From Macrobrachium rosenbergii (Eukaryota > Arthropoda > Malacostraca > Decapoda > Palaemonidae): a stretch of DNA of 64,000 nt. Made by a program: the position numbers and the translations under genes. Shown one piece after another: positions 1-10,938 of this stretch. The stretch's first letter is position 1. Every line of letters starts with the position of its first letter. The notes below the pieces were generated by a model, which was not told where the DNA came from, searched no databases, and saw only the letters and a list, made by a program, of their open reading frames with translations. Where the stretch lies: assembly GCF_040412425.1 (NCBI RefSeq), contig NC_089766.1, positions 12,582,008-12,646,007 of the forward strand. The letters run 5' to 3'.

Positions 1-1310
1 ACTTCCTCCAGCTCGCGTTAACGGTAGCAGGTTTCATTTCTTGCAGTGCCTTCTGGATGTTCTGAAGGCACGTGGCAATTGTGTACTACCGCCAATGCGC
101 CTTCAAATTGAATGTTTTCATCCTCATCTTCTTGGCGGCATCCACACACGCAACGAGGTCCGCCAGAAAGGTATTCTTCGTGTAGAGGGCCTTGAAGCCT
201 GTGATAACCCCCTGGTCCATCGGTTGAATTAAGGGCGTTGTGTTGGGTGGCAGGAACTCAACCTGAATGCCCTCATGCGAAAGATCGTCGGCGTGTCCAC
301 CAGCGTTATCCAGCAGGAGAAGGATCTTAAATGGCAAGCCCTTCTCTAGAGATATTTACTGACTTGTGGGATAAAACACTGGTGGAACCAGTTGGAGGTC
401 AGCATCCTCGTAATCCATGCTTTTGGATTATGCATCCAATACACGGGAAGGAGATTCTTATTTTTGTTTTTCAAAGCACGAGGGTTTTTCAACTTGTAAA
501 TAAGCCCTGGCTTTAGCAAAAATCCCACAGCATTGCCACACATCACGAGGGTAACACGATCTTTGAATGCTTTAAAGCCAGAGGCTTTGGCTTCTTCTTT
601 GAACAGGAAAGTTCGCGATGGCATTCTCTTCCAAAACAAACCCGTCTCGTCCATATTAAAGACTTGTTAGGGCTTGTATCCACCTTCAGCGATAATATTC
701 TTGAGCGTCTCATTCGTGTAAGTTTCAGCAGCGACCGTGTCGGGCGTGAAGCAGCCTCGCCATGCAGGAAACGCTTTTCAGGCGAAGTGTTTCTGAAACT
801 TGGCGAACCATCCTTTGCTGGCGGTAAAGCGTCGTGTCTGAGGCTGGGAATCAGTGGATGTCCCTGCTTGAGGTTCATCTACATCATCTTCGTCGTCTTC
901 CTCTTCTTCTTCAGCGTGGTCGCCATCATCTTGAGGTTCCTTTGCGCGAAATTCTCATACAACCTCAAAGCCTTGGTTCGGATGGTGTTGCGTATCCAGG
1001 CTATTTTCTTCTTCCGCAGTCGGCAATCCAGATTGACAAAGCACCTTCCATATGGACGATCGTTTTATTACGAGCCGTAACAACTTCGCTTTGCTGACTT
1101 GCTAAAGGTGATGGCAGCCGTCTTCTAATCTTCGCCTCATCCTTCTTAATGTAGCGAATGGTGGATTCGTTCACTCCAAAATGGCGGGCCACGGCGTAAC
1201 TTCTCCCTTCCTTCAACATATCGAGAAGTGTCACCTTCTCAGCAATCGTCATCATTTTCCATTGGCGTTTAGGCTCAGTACCAGCCTTAGCAGAAGCAGA
1301 ACGCAGGAGC
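1..1310 (-). pseudogene. Tigger-type (Tc1/mariner-pogo) transposase, broken and cut by the window edge
   Basis: The product is a DDE/D transposase of the pogo/Tigger group, which cuts and pastes DNA at TA sites. Read on the minus strand, an N-terminal helix-turn-helix region (about 1255-1100) contains MMTIAEKVTLLDMLKEG followed by FGVNESTIRYIKK, typical of the CENP-B/pogo DNA-binding domain. The catalytic core follows: MDETGLFWKRMPSRTF at 654 (first Asp), then KILLLLDNAGGH at about 325 (second Asp) and TPLIQPMDQGVI at about 230 (third acidic residue). The reading frame changes at least three times: near the N-terminus around 1300, between about 1000 and 660, and at 346-348 where a stop interrupts the core. 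It is therefore a non-functional copy. Its C-terminus lies beyond base 1. Expected 5' flanking element DNA continues to the right and is interrupted by DIRS copy A; the matching end is at 8607. Confidence 0.88.
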
Positions 1311-1864
1311 CATTGTAGGGTTTAAACAAAGTTAAAAAAGTTCAACTTCAAACACACACTGTCACGCACAGCACTGGTAATGTAAACAGCATCTATCTAC
1401 CGAGAGCGGGGAAGCGAAGTGGCGAGAAGATGCTGCGGGTCAGAGACAAGGGAAGCTGCTGCGGGTGGAGAAACGGTCAAAACACCAATCACAGGCGAGA
1501 TTACAAAACTTGGGAGCTGATTCGTCATCTATCACCAATGGAACCAATCACAGCCCATCTTACATGCTAGTTTCAAATTCAAATATACTTTACGCTATTT
1601 TATGCTTTTTTTGTTGTAGTAGTATAGGTTTATTCGAGATGTGATTTTTGCAACAAACAATATTATTGGATGCACTACAAAAGATTCATGGAAAAGATGC
1701 ACATTCATTACATTTGTATTTTATAATTAGTATATATGTAGCCATCAGCAGCCTTACACCATTCAAATATGACAATGTCAGACTGCATCTGATTAGTGTT
1801 TCATGTTCAGTTTAATTTTACTAGTACTATAATGAATTATCGTATGATCACATTCTCTTTTTGT
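1311..1864 (-). mobile_element. Untranslated 5' part of the Tigger element
   Basis: No gene is seen here. The stretch lies upstream of the transposase start on the minus strand and ends where the first DIRS copy begins. It is AT-rich from about 1560 on. I assign it to Tigger because the transposase precedes it and a Tigger-like end with the correct orientation occurs at 8545-8607, beyond the DIRS insertion. The assignment is inferred from layout, not from motifs in this stretch. Confidence 0.5.
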
Positions 1865-1905
1865 ACATGAAACTTACCCGTCAGATATATACTTAGCTAT
1901 AGTCT
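1858..1905 (+). repeat. Left inverted terminal repeat of DIRS copy A
   Basis: The sequence TTGTACATGAAACTTACCCG followed by TCAGATATATACTTAGCT is found in reverse complement at 8040-8082, with a small internal length difference. Inverted rather than direct termini fit DIRS elements and argue against an LTR element. Confidence 0.8.
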
Positions 1906-2174
1906 CCGACGTTCCCGACAGAAATTCAAATTTCGCGGCTGCAGCGACAGGTAGGTCAGGGTGATCTACCATACCCGCCCGCTGGAGTGGCGGGGGCCGA
2001 AACCATTCCCGTTTTCATGTCAGATTTTCTCTGTCGCTGGTTCGGCAGCATCTGTTGTTGGTTCCTTCTGCTTGGATTTTTCATTTTTGCTTGCTGAAGT
2101 TTTGGACTGACCTTTGGTAGCGTATTGGATCTTTGGCTTGGCATCGCTTTTGTGGACTGTTTTGATTTGGCTTT

Positions 2175-4580
2175 GGTATTTTTGTATAAAGTCATGTCTG
2201 ATCAGAGTGTTGCACGGTGTTTCGTGTGTGTGTGTGAGGTCTGATTGTAGATTGAGACTACCGAAGCCGGTAGATCCTCATTCTGTATGTTCTAGGTGTA
2301 GGAGAATGAATGCTCTTTTGAAGTCGTGTGTTGAATGTGAGAATCTCCACTGAACTGGAGTGGAAGGCGTTAAACTCTTGTCGCCAAGTTGGAGAAGGAC
2401 AGAGTTAGGAAGGCTTCTTCTAGAAAGCGCTAGTAGGTCTCTTTCAAGGAGGGTAGATTTAGAACCTAACACTCTTCAGATTCTCCTGTCCACTCAGTTG
2501 TTTCAGCTCCTTCACCATACGTCCGAACCTGTGGTTTCGTGCGTGGAGATAGCTGCTATGAAGGCTACGATCCATAAGATACGGTTGCAGATGCACGAGC
2601 TATGGAGAAAGAAAGTGAGAAGTGATAGTGATTTGTGCAGTGTCCCCGGTAGTGGAGGGCGTCTGACCGGCTCCGCATCGCTCCTAGGCCTAGACCTCTT
2701 CCAAACTCCAGACCCAGTGGAGAGGAATATGGAAACAGCATGAGGGGATGAAGAGCTCCCAGCGGTCGAGCGTCGCCGGCTGCGCCTGTTGGCGTCCCAG
2801 GCTGCCTTGGGTCGCGCCAGAAAGGGATCTTAAAAGTGTTTCTCTTCTTCTGCTTCTTGGAAGTCTCCTAGCGTGGTTGGAGTGTGAGAATCGAGTCCTT
2901 TGAAGAGAGGACTTAGGCTCCTAAGAGGGGAGGCGCCTTGGACTCTAGCCTGAGCGCTTCCTGAAGGCTCTCCTGTTTAGAAGAGAGGGCACAAGTAGAT
3001 CTTCCTCCCTCTTCTTCTGGTGTTCAGGGTCCACCAAGCAGATCCTGGTAGGCCTCCAGGCTCAACTCGCTGCTCTTGCTGGCTCTTTATCAAAGAGCTC
3101 CTCTCGTCGGAAGGATGCCTCTCTTCCGATTAAGTCCTCCAAGAGACTCTCTTCTCCCAGCAAGTCGTCCTCTAGGAAGCGTACTTCTCCTGTTAAGCGC
3201 CCCTCCAGCAGCAGGCGCTCCTCTCCTTCCAGGCTCTCCTCTCCTGGTAGGCGCTCCTCTCCTTGCAGGCGCTCCTCTCCGTCCAGGCGCTCCTCTCCTT
3301 GTAGGCGCTCCTCTCCTGATAGGCGCTCTTCTCCTGGTAGGCGCTCCTCTCCCGATAGGCGCTCTTCTCCTGGTAGGCGCTCCTCTCCTGGTAGGCGCCT
3401 CTCTCCTGGTAGGCGCCTCTCTCCTCGGCGCTCTTCGTCTCGAATAAGCCTCACCTGGCGCTCAGCGCCCGTGCGTCGTCGGTCTTCTCTGTTGGAGAAT
3501 ACTTTCTCCTCAGTCAGGCGCCCTGCTCGATTCGCCTACGTAGAGGTTCCCTCTCCAGCCTTCCTTTTTCGTCTGTTAGCGCCCCTCTCCCAGCAAGGGC
3601 TCCCTCTTCGGTCAGCGCCAGTCAGCTTCGGTAGCTTCTCTCCGGATCATGTTCTCCAGTGGACATAGGCTCTTCTCCTTCTAGGCGCTCTTCTTCTGTT
3701 AAATGCCCTGCTACTTCTAGACATTCTCCTCCTCCTTCTGGCCTGGGCGTTATCGGAGGGCGATTCTCTAAGGACATCACAGTCTCTGATTACAGAGGTT
3801 GACAGCTCTACTAGTCAGGGTATGGAAATTTCCCTCAAGCCTGCTTCTCCTCCCTTCCCCTGGTTCTATGCTCTCGAGGCACGAGCTTAAATCTTCCTCT
3901 CTTGTGAAAATGCGTCCTCACGATCTCCATGAGAAAGCTCTTAAAGAGTTTGATGGCTCTCCTCAAAGGATGCAGGCAAGACTGTCTTCTCTTCTCCTCT
4001 AGACTTTCGGAAAGAGCAGGAATGTGATGCGAGACTAGGAGCCTATGGGGTTAGCTCTCCCCTCTTCTGCTGGCTCAGATTTTTCTTCGCTGGTGGATTC
4101 GTCCAGAAGACTATCCCTTAATTCGGCCAAGGCTTCTTGGGGACTGTGTGAACTGGACCATTTCCTCAAGGGCCTTTTCCGCGTGCTGGAAGTGTTCAAC
4201 TTCATGGACTGGTCTCTTGGGACCTTGGCAGAGAAGTCTTCAAGAGGGGATTCAGTTAGTATGGAGGACCTCAGCAGTGTGTTGTCTTGCCTGGACAAAG
4301 CTGTTGGGGCAGCTCGATGGAATCGCTTCCCTGTTGGAACTGGCCTGCTTAGAAGAGTCGATCTTCAGCGCTTTCACTCCTCTAAATCGGTCTCTCATGA
4401 GGTCTTCCCTCTTGTCGCTCCTCTTTCTAGCCATCTTTTCCCACAAGAAACTGTAAGAAGTCTCGTTCCTTGTCGGAGAAGGCTTCTCAAGACCTTCTAG
4501 CTCAATCGTCGAAGAGGTTGAGACCTGCTGCGCCTATTACTAAGAAGGAGAAGCCCCCTTTTCAGGAGCCCTTTAAGTTC
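2175..4580 (+). pseudogene. DIRS copy A gag-like region (ORF1), degenerate
   Basis: This would encode the structural, nucleic-acid-binding protein of the element. Near 2260-2340 a frame reads VCSRCRRMNALLKSCVECENL, a CxxC...CxxC pattern like the putative zinc-binding segment of DIRS-type ORF1 proteins. Further on is a low-complexity Ser/Arg block (3186-3440) and then a Ser-rich tail. Copy B has a comparable Cys patch at about 9500-9600 (CMICKGVQC), which supports the assignment. Many stops interrupt it. I cannot define exact borders; the start is taken at the ATG near 2193. Confidence 0.6.
3186..3440 (+). repeat. 18-bp tandem repeat encoding Ser-Ser-Pro-X-Arg-Arg
   Basis: About a dozen imperfect 18-base units of the type TCCTCTCCTGGTAGGCGC run in tandem. 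In one plus-strand frame they encode SSPGRR, SSPDRR or SSPCRR. An open frame exists on the minus strand too, but it is only the complement. The block lies inside the DIRS gag-like region, so it is most likely an RNA-binding, RS-like tail of that protein and not a host splicing factor. Confidence 0.75.
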
Positions 4581-4689
4581 ATCCAGGTCTATTAGGGCGT
4601 AGACACAGAGAAAGATCAGGCCTTCAGGACTCCCTTCCAGGAAGTCCAAGTGAAGATCAAGTCCTCCAGACTCCAGTAGGTGCCAGACT

Positions 4690-5500
4690 TCTCAAGTTCG
4701 CCGAAGCCTGGGCACAAAAGGGAGCGGACGAATGGTCCCTCTCTGTTTTGAGGAAGGGGTACCTCATTCCCTTCTTTTCGAAACCTCCCTTGACATCAAC
4801 TCCGAGGGAGTTATCGGCGAGATACAAGGATCCTGTGCGGAGGCAAGCCCTTCTTCTAGCCGTCGAACAAATGCTAGAAAAGTCTGCAATAGAACGGTGC
4901 AGATCTTCCTCCCGGGATTTACAACCGTCTTTCTTGTTCTAAATCCTGTGATGGGTGGAGACCCGGTCTTGGCGGCTGAGCTCCTGACGCTTTGCGTCGT
5001 AAAGAAGAAGTTCTCTATGGAGACGGCGTCTTTCCAGTTCTGTAGATCTCTGCCGTCCAGAGATTGGATGGTGTCCTGGACCTTCAGGATGCTTACTTCA
5101 CGTCCCCCATCATCCCTCCTCCAGGAAGTTCTAAGGTTCATAGTGAAGCGGCCAGAACCTTCAGTTCAGACTCTTTGCTTGGACTCCACAGCTCCCCAAG
5201 TGTTCACAACCATTCTCAGGAATGTGGCTCACTGGTTGCACTTGGAGGGAGTGAGGATTTCACGCCAGTAATAAGTGATTTGGCCTAGCCGGTCCAGTTC
5301 AAGAACCGTTGTCTGGAGGACCTTTCTCGGACTTTAAACCTGGTCCAATCTCACAAGGACTTCTTAGCGAACCTCGAGAAGTCTCAGATGATGATTCCTC
5401 AGCAGGAAATTGCAATACCACTAGAGTTGGATGGATTCTCTCAAAGGTTTTCGGCCGTTCCCTCCCTGGAAAGAAGGAGCGCTGCCTTCCAAAAGAGTGA
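4690..5500 (+). pseudogene. DIRS copy A reverse transcriptase, degenerate
   Basis: The enzyme copies the element RNA into DNA. Recognisable pieces in shifting frames are GYLIPFFSKPPLTSTPREL near 4760 (the entry motif of DIRS reverse transcriptases), LDLQDAYFTSPI near 5075, the STAPQVFTTI segment at about 5190-5215 and EGVRISR at about 5250. The catalytic YxDD segment that should follow is destroyed by two adjacent stops at 5269-5275. Stops and at least three frame changes make the copy dead. Confidence 0.8.
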
Positions 5501-5519
5501 CAGACTTTCGGAGAAAGAC

Positions 5520-6280
5520 AGTTGTTCGGCGAGGAATGGATGAGTCTGCTGAGGACCATTTTCACCGCGCTGCAGAACAGTTCGTTTCTCTGGGAAGGCT
5601 TCACCTCAGACCTCTTCAGTTCTTCCTGAAAGAATCTTGGGATCGGAAGTCCCAAGACTTGTCGGATTCCTTCCAAATATCATCTCTGGTAAAGGAACAA
5701 CTCCGTTGGTGGTTAGACCCAAAGAGCTGGGTCTAGGAATTTCCTCTACAACCCGCCCGAGCCCTCGCCTAGTGTTGTTCTCAGGCAGCGTCAAGTCGAA
5801 TGAGGGCGACATAGGCTCGGAGAGAAGTGTCAGGTACCTGGGACACGGATCAGAAGGCCTGGCACATCGTATGAAAGGCTGGTAGCCATTCACCTAGCTC
5901 TTCCAGATTGAAACAGTGAGGTCGTAGTTCAGTCAGCCTCTGAAACCTTTTACAGCCACAAAGCATATCCAGGAAGCAAGGAGGACACATTCCTTCTCCT
6001 GTACATTGCAGCAAGGAACCTTCTGTTGTGGCGGGGAGAGAAACATCGTTCTCCTCACCAGTTTGTTCAGGGGAGAAAGGAATGTGAGGCGGATCTGCTC
6101 GGCAGAAAAGATCAAGTTCTTCCCACGGGTAGTCCTTCATCAGGAGGTTTGCGAAGGCTATGGTTCTGTGGGAGACCTCATATAGACCTCTTAAGCCCAT
6201 TGGAACAAGAGGTTGGAGAACTACTGCTCACAATGCCGGACCCCAGAGCAGTAGCTGTAGGCCGGCCTTCTCCCTAGGTG
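5520..6280 (+). pseudogene. DIRS copy A RNase H region, degenerate
   Basis: This domain would remove RNA from the RNA:DNA hybrid. The connecting segment reads GRLHLRPLQFFLKESWDRK at about 5595-5650, a layout typical of DIRS polyproteins between RT and RNase H. It is followed by GSER...GTWDTDQKAWHI-like sequence (5815-5870) and FVQGRKECEADLLGRK near 6065. In the family this last piece sits at the end of RNase H just before the 'DLF(A)' stretch; PHIDLLSPLEQEV is seen at about 6175. Frames are mixed and broken. Confidence 0.7.
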
Positions 6281-6589
6281 GGCAGGTCCTGGGCGGCTCG
6301 CTTTTCCCCGTTCAAGATAATAGGGGAGGTAATCAGGAAGTTCAGGATTCGTCCAGAGGCATAAGCTCCGCCTGATGTCGCTCCTTGCAGCCGCCAGAGA
6401 CTGGTTCACAGAGTACTGGAATGGATGATAGATTTTCCCAGGTGGCTCCCTCTCGGGCCGATCTTTATCGCACAACCCCCTTCGTGATTCACGAATCTTC
6501 CGCTCTAAACCTAACTGCCTTCAGACTGTCGAAGGACTGGTTAGAAGCGAGAGGATTCGCACAAGAGGCTGCTAAGGCTATACAGCCAG

Positions 6590-7510
6590 AGCTAGAAGAT
6601 CTTCTACCTTGCGCCTCTACCAGTCGAAGTGGGAAGTCTTTCGGAGATGGTGCCGATCTAAGAAAATTTCCTCTTCCAGTACCTCTGTAATGGAGATTGC
6701 GGATTTCCTTCTCTACCTAAGGGAGCAATGTAACCTGGCCGTTTCCACCATAAAGGGAGTATAAGGCATGCTGTCTTCAGTCTTTATTTGAAGATCAGAC
6801 ATCTCGAAGGATAATAAGACCTTCCACGACCTTATAAGGTCTTTTGAAACTTCAAAAAATAAGTCCCCTAGACCTCCCAGCTGGAATTTGGGCGTGGTCT
6901 AAAGTTTTGATGTCTAGCAAGTTTTGAGCCTCCTGATCCACACTCGTTCAGGATTTGACCAGAAAATGGCTGTTTCTTTTAAATCTTGCTTCTGCCAAAA
7001 GAGTGAGCGAATTACAAGCCTTAGAGGTTCTGTAGGCTTTAAAGAAGGACTCTGCAATCTGCTCGCTCAGCTCTTCTGCTTGAGGCTGAGAGCCATTCAA
7101 AGCCTTAGCCTGAGTTTGAGGTCAAAGGGACTCTCCGATCTTTCAGGACAGGGCTGGAACACTCTGTCAGTAAAGCCTTAAACGTGTTGGAGAGAAAGAA
7201 ACAGCTCAGAGAGGCAACACGAAGAAAGTCTTTGGTGTTCTGTCAGGATCCTTCAGAGCAATTTCAAAATGCCCAGGCTTTCTTCATTAAGGATATTATT
7301 CAAAGGCTCATCTTATATGAAGAACATTTTCAGCTCCTAAGAGTTAATGCTCATGGTGAAGCAATAGCTACTTCCTCTAGCTTTCCACAAGTCTTGGTCC
7401 TCCAGTCTATTGTGGACTCCATACTGGGATATAACTCAGTGTTTGCTTCTCATTATTTGAGAGATGTTATTGTGACATATGAAGTGCTTCTCTCTAAGAC
7501 TTACGTGTCA
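6590..7510 (+). pseudogene. DIRS copy A tyrosine recombinase, degenerate
   Basis: The recombinase would insert the circular DNA copy without a target-site duplication. The N-terminal part resembles DIRS recombinases: a frame at about 6620-6720 includes LYQSKWEVFRRWC and VMEIADFLLYLREQ. The C-terminal part (ORF 7184-7681) contains QLLRVNAHGEAIATS followed by FASHYLRDVIVTYE. The Tyr of HYLRDV is the presumed nucleophile. The preceding box normally reads HxxR after NAH; here the Arg position is lost (HGEA). The body between 6720 and 7180 has several stops. Confidence 0.75.
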
Positions 7511-7514
7511 CTGA

Positions 7515-8040
7515 TTCAGTGCTGGGTCAAAGGCTGGAAGCTAATCCTATTTAATTTAGTGTTATTTTTGAAATTGTTTGTTGTGTTTTTATGGTTGGTT
7601 GAAAAAGTGTTTGCAGGTCTCCTCTCTCTTTTCATCTCACTTCTCTTTGGAATTGGGCTTGATCCAGATGGTGGTTTTTAGTTTATTAGCTCCTTGTATT
7701 TTTATTACCTGGCTCTGTGTCATGTAAGAGAGGATAGCCCCCATTGATATGATTCAGGTAGAGGGCTCTGTCTTGTAGTGGGTTAATCCTTTGACATGGA
7801 AGATCATAACAGGCTCTGTCATGTAAGTGGGTTTTATCCCCATTGATATGATCCAGAAGGGCTGTCAGTCTTAGGTCGCCTATAAGCTGAAGCTCTTGAG
7901 GCATGCAGACTCATAGACAGTATCCATGAGTCTTCACCCAATCAGGTAAGAACCATGGTTTTTGTTTATTCCTACAACATATGTTGTTTTGATTTTTAGT
8001 TCTTAGCTGTCTCTTGCCCTCCTCCAGGGTGTAATCAGCT
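7515..8040 (+). other. 3' untranslated part of DIRS copy A
   Basis: No coding signal is seen beyond the recombinase frame, which continues to 7681 only as hydrophobic low-complexity sequence. A short tandem similarity is visible: stretches containing GGCTCTGTCATGTAAG and CCCCATTGATATGAT occur twice (about 7711-7755 and 7812-7850). Confidence 0.4.
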
Positions 8041-8079
8041 AAGTATATGTGTATCTGACGGGTAAGTTTCATGTACAAA

Positions 8080-8366
8080 AATGATATTTTATAAGTAAAA
8101 TAAAGTTTGTACATACTTACCCGGCTTTGAATATATCTACGATTAATAACCGCCTCCCCCTCCAGGAGACAGTTGGAAGAGAAAATCTATGACATGAAAA
8201 GAAGCGGGAATGGTTCCTATTCCCCGCCACCCAGCCGGCGGGTATGGTAGATCACCTGACCTGCCTGTCGTGTGCCTTGAAATTTGAATTTCTGTGGGAG
8301 CGTCGGGCCTGTGAAGTATATATCTGCGGGTAAGTATGTACAAAACTTTATTTTATCATAAAATAT
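8080..8366. repeat. Foldback segment with ~46-bp inverted ends at the right end of DIRS copy A
   Basis: The left arm (8081-8126) contains AAAATGATATTTTATAAGTA and GTACATACTTACCCG. Its reverse complement forms the right arm (about 8320-8366). The interior (8127-8315) resembles, in reverse orientation, the 5' leader of the DIRS copies: GGGAATGGTTCC, CGGCGGGTATGGTAGATCA and GAAATTTGAATTTCTG correspond to bases 1925-2015 on the opposite strand. It may be an enlarged internal complementary region of the DIRS element, or a small non-autonomous derivative inserted at its end. Confidence 0.65.
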
Positions 8367-8544
8367 CATTTTGTTTAATTTCATTTTGTACTGAATTATA
8401 TGTCATAGTAATGAACCAACAATACTATGAATATTATGGTATTAATGGAATTAATGAAATATTTAGATACTTCATATATTCTGCGACTATTTTGAAATTC
8501 AGAAAATCATTATATATTTTCTCTTATAATATACATACGCCAAT

Positions 8545-8609
8545 GGAAAAAATCCACGAAATCGTGAATCCGCGATAGTCGAACCGCGAAGTAGCGAGGG
8601 TTCACTGTA
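8545..8609 (-). repeat. Tigger terminal inverted repeat with TA target dinucleotide
   Basis: Read on the minus strand from 8607, the sequence starts CAGTGAACCCTCGCTACTTC and goes on with CGGTTCGACTATCGCGGATT, the typical outer end of Tigger/pogo elements. The adjacent TA (8608-8609) fits their target site. The orientation places the element body to the left, which joins this end to the transposase at 1-1310 across the inserted DIRS copy. Confidence 0.8.
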
Positions 8610-9095
8610 CACCTGTACATGTGTCTACCAAGAGCACAACAAGGAATTAAAAAATGCGCAAGGGGTAAAGGTATATATGGCTAGGGAAGCGGGTTGAGGT
8701 TAATGGAAGACCAGATAAACTAGTCTCATTGGTTGGTTGCAAGAATCACGTATCTGCTGCTCAGCTCAAGTCCTGAGACATTGATAACCCCTTGGTTGTA
8801 TTGTCTGGGGAGGTTTTGAGGGTTCTGCTGGTGTGGCTAGTATGACAGCTTAGTCAGGGGCAGCTGTAACTGTGTCTTTTTTTCTCTCTCTCGTTTATTG
8901 AACTTGGTTAAATTTTTGTTTCATTGTCATTTGGTGCTGGCTAATGTCCTAAGTTTCTTGTTGCTTGTATTAATATCAAGTATAGTGGTTTCCTCAGATG
9001 AATTATTTATTTACATTGTTCTCTCATTGGTAGTTGGTGTCAAGTGTTTACGTTAGATTTGTTTGCATGAAATTCAGTTTTATTTATAGTTTTTT
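8610..9095. other. Spacer between Tigger end and DIRS copy B
   Basis: No gene, RNA or clear repeat is seen in this 486-bp stretch, which is AT-rich with a short TCTC-rich run near 8885. Confidence 0.5.
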
Positions 9096-9811
9096 GTTCA
9101 TGGACTTACCTGTAGATATATATATAGCTGTATTCTCGAGAATCCGACAGAATTTCAAAATTCGCGACTGCAAGTGGCCGGGCAGGTGGATAGTACCCAT
9201 TCCACGCCGCTGGGAGGCGGGTATCAAGAACCATTCCCATTTCTATTCAGATTTTTTCTCTGTCGCGGACTGTCAACACCTGTTGTCAGTTCCTCCGCCA
9301 TTAGTTCCAGAAATTTGTTGTCACTTAAGTATTTTGGTTGTTTTGGTGACTGACTGGATCTGTGACTTGGCATAAGCTCTTTGTGGACCGTTTGATTTGC
9401 TTTTTGACTTTTCTTATAATTAAGATGTCTTACCTCCTAGCTATTGAGTCTGTAGCTTAGGTGAATATAGGTGAGGCTATCGAGAAGACCGATAGTTCCT
9501 CACACTTTATGTATGATATGTAAGGGTGTTCAATGCTCTATGATAATCGGTATAATGAATGTGCTGGGATTATCTGAGGTGAGTGGAAGAAATGTGAAGC
9601 CTATATGCTTAAATTGGAGCGTGATAGGCTGAGGAGATCTTCACTCCTAAAGTGCATCCTTAGATGGACAGTCAGGGTTTTCTCCTACTAACCTGTAGTA
9701 AATTTTAGCACTAACCCTGTAGTTTGTTATTTGCTGCAGAAGGTATGCCCTGGCTCTCGTGTTGGAGTCAATGGGTAGCTCTTGAAGCTAAGTGAATGCA
9801 ATTCCAAGCGC

Positions 9812-10252
9812 AAAGTGTTAGTGCTAGTGCCCTAATGTTGTGGAGCGTCAGATCGGCCCTATAATTCCTCTAGGCCTGGACCTCTGTCGAACTCCCAGGA
9901 CCAGGGAGGGGGCATGTCCCGAAAGCCGCATGAGGGTTCTGAGGGCTTCCCACTGATCTGGCGTCCTGGCAGGTCACGATGGCGCTACCCAGGCTGCCAG
10001 GGATGGAGTGCACGAAGGCAGCATCCTGAAAGGATTGCTTCTCGTCCTCCGACACGTCCTCCCGCCTCGAGGTTGGAGCTCGGTTGGACTCTCGCCCGCA
10101 AGCTTAGAGGGAGAGGGCGCTCGTCCACTCTTCCGCACTCTGAAACGTTTGTGCTCTTCCCGAAAGTTGCGTGGATATTCCTCCGCCAGAAGAGAATAAA
10201 GTGTTTTTCGGATGATGACGCTACTCGACCCCCCTGTCGCGCTAAGGCAAGG
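9812..10252 (+). repeat. Left copy of a ~430-440 bp direct duplication
   Basis: It begins AAAGTGTTAGTGCTAGTGCC and ends CTAAGGCAAGG. The same order of sequence, with scattered substitutions and small indels, occurs at 14060-14486. Both copies are DIRS gag sequence; the pair brackets the Ty3/mdg4-like fragment. Confidence 0.9.
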
Positions 10253-10411
10253 TGATATACCTTACATTTATATTTATTTATGTTAGAACGAGAGAGTCTG
10301 TATATAGCTATTGGAATAACAGGATTGTAACTTCGGCTGAAGACAAATAAAGAAGGATTAAGGATTATCAGTATTATCTGATTATTCCACCAAGAACAGT
10401 GGGATATAACA
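10253..10411 (+). repeat. Candidate 5' LTR (159 bp) of the Ty3/mdg4-like fragment
   Basis: The segment starts TG and ends CA, contains a TATATA stretch (about 10311) and an AATAAA signal at about 10345, and is followed by GTTGTTAGCAGAGACG, similar in style to primer-binding-site leaders of Ty3-like elements. No second copy is present, so this is a guess from position and composition. Confidence 0.4.
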
Positions 10412-10938
10412 GTTGTTAGCAGAGACGTCTTCGAATCTCGGACCTGGTATACAAGTCAGAGATGACATCAGAGATTAACAAGTGTTTTCTTGTGATTAAT
10501 GGGTTCCGAAGTTTTGTGAAAATTTTTGTGAAGTCTAAAACCTTGAAAACATGAGTAAACACCACTTACCAAGGGGGTAGAGGGTCCTTACATCAGCTAT
10601 GTTTAGAACAAGGAACTTGAACTTTTCCGCCAAAAAGCTCCCCTAAGATGATATCTGCAGTGTAGGTTCCTCATGTAGGAAAGAAGACAACAAGTATTAC
10701 TTATATTACCAGTATTACTTCTTCTATTGAAAAGTTGGCGCTGGTTGGCGTAGGTTGGCCTTCAAAGAAAATTCACAATTGAAGTTTTACACCCAAGAAA
10801 ATTTACAGAGACCTCTAGTATGTGTGTATTTTTTCTTTTAATTTTTAAGTTAATATTTTCAAATTTAAACATTTCGAAAATTTAAGCTGAAGGTTACCCT
10901 GAAAAATCCCTCACAATTGTTTAAGAAATTAAATTAAA

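Larger units (their letters stand above)
1865..8366 (+). mobile_element. DIRS-type tyrosine-recombinase retrotransposon, copy A
   Basis: DIRS elements are retrotransposons that integrate through a tyrosine recombinase instead of a DDE integrase and have inverted rather than direct terminal repeats. In order, the copy holds a left inverted terminal repeat, a gag-like region with a Cys-rich patch and Ser/Arg repeats, a reverse transcriptase, an RNase H region, a tyrosine recombinase and a right inverted repeat. The left end begins TTGTACATGAAACTTACCCG and its reverse complement recurs at about 8055-8080. Every domain is split by stops and frame changes, so the copy cannot make its proteins. It sits inside the Tigger element. 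A second copy of a related family starts 730 bp downstream. Confidence 0.85.

Noticed and set aside
3062..3454. Minus-strand 130-residue frame with GEERL repeats and plus-strand PLL-rich frame
   Set aside because: Both are shadows of the 18-bp repeat that encodes SSPxRR in the third plus frame of a DIRS gag-like region.
7184..7681. 165-residue open frame as an independent gene
   Set aside because: Its only recognisable part is the C-terminal tyrosine recombinase piece of DIRS copy A; the rest is the hydrophobic read-through.
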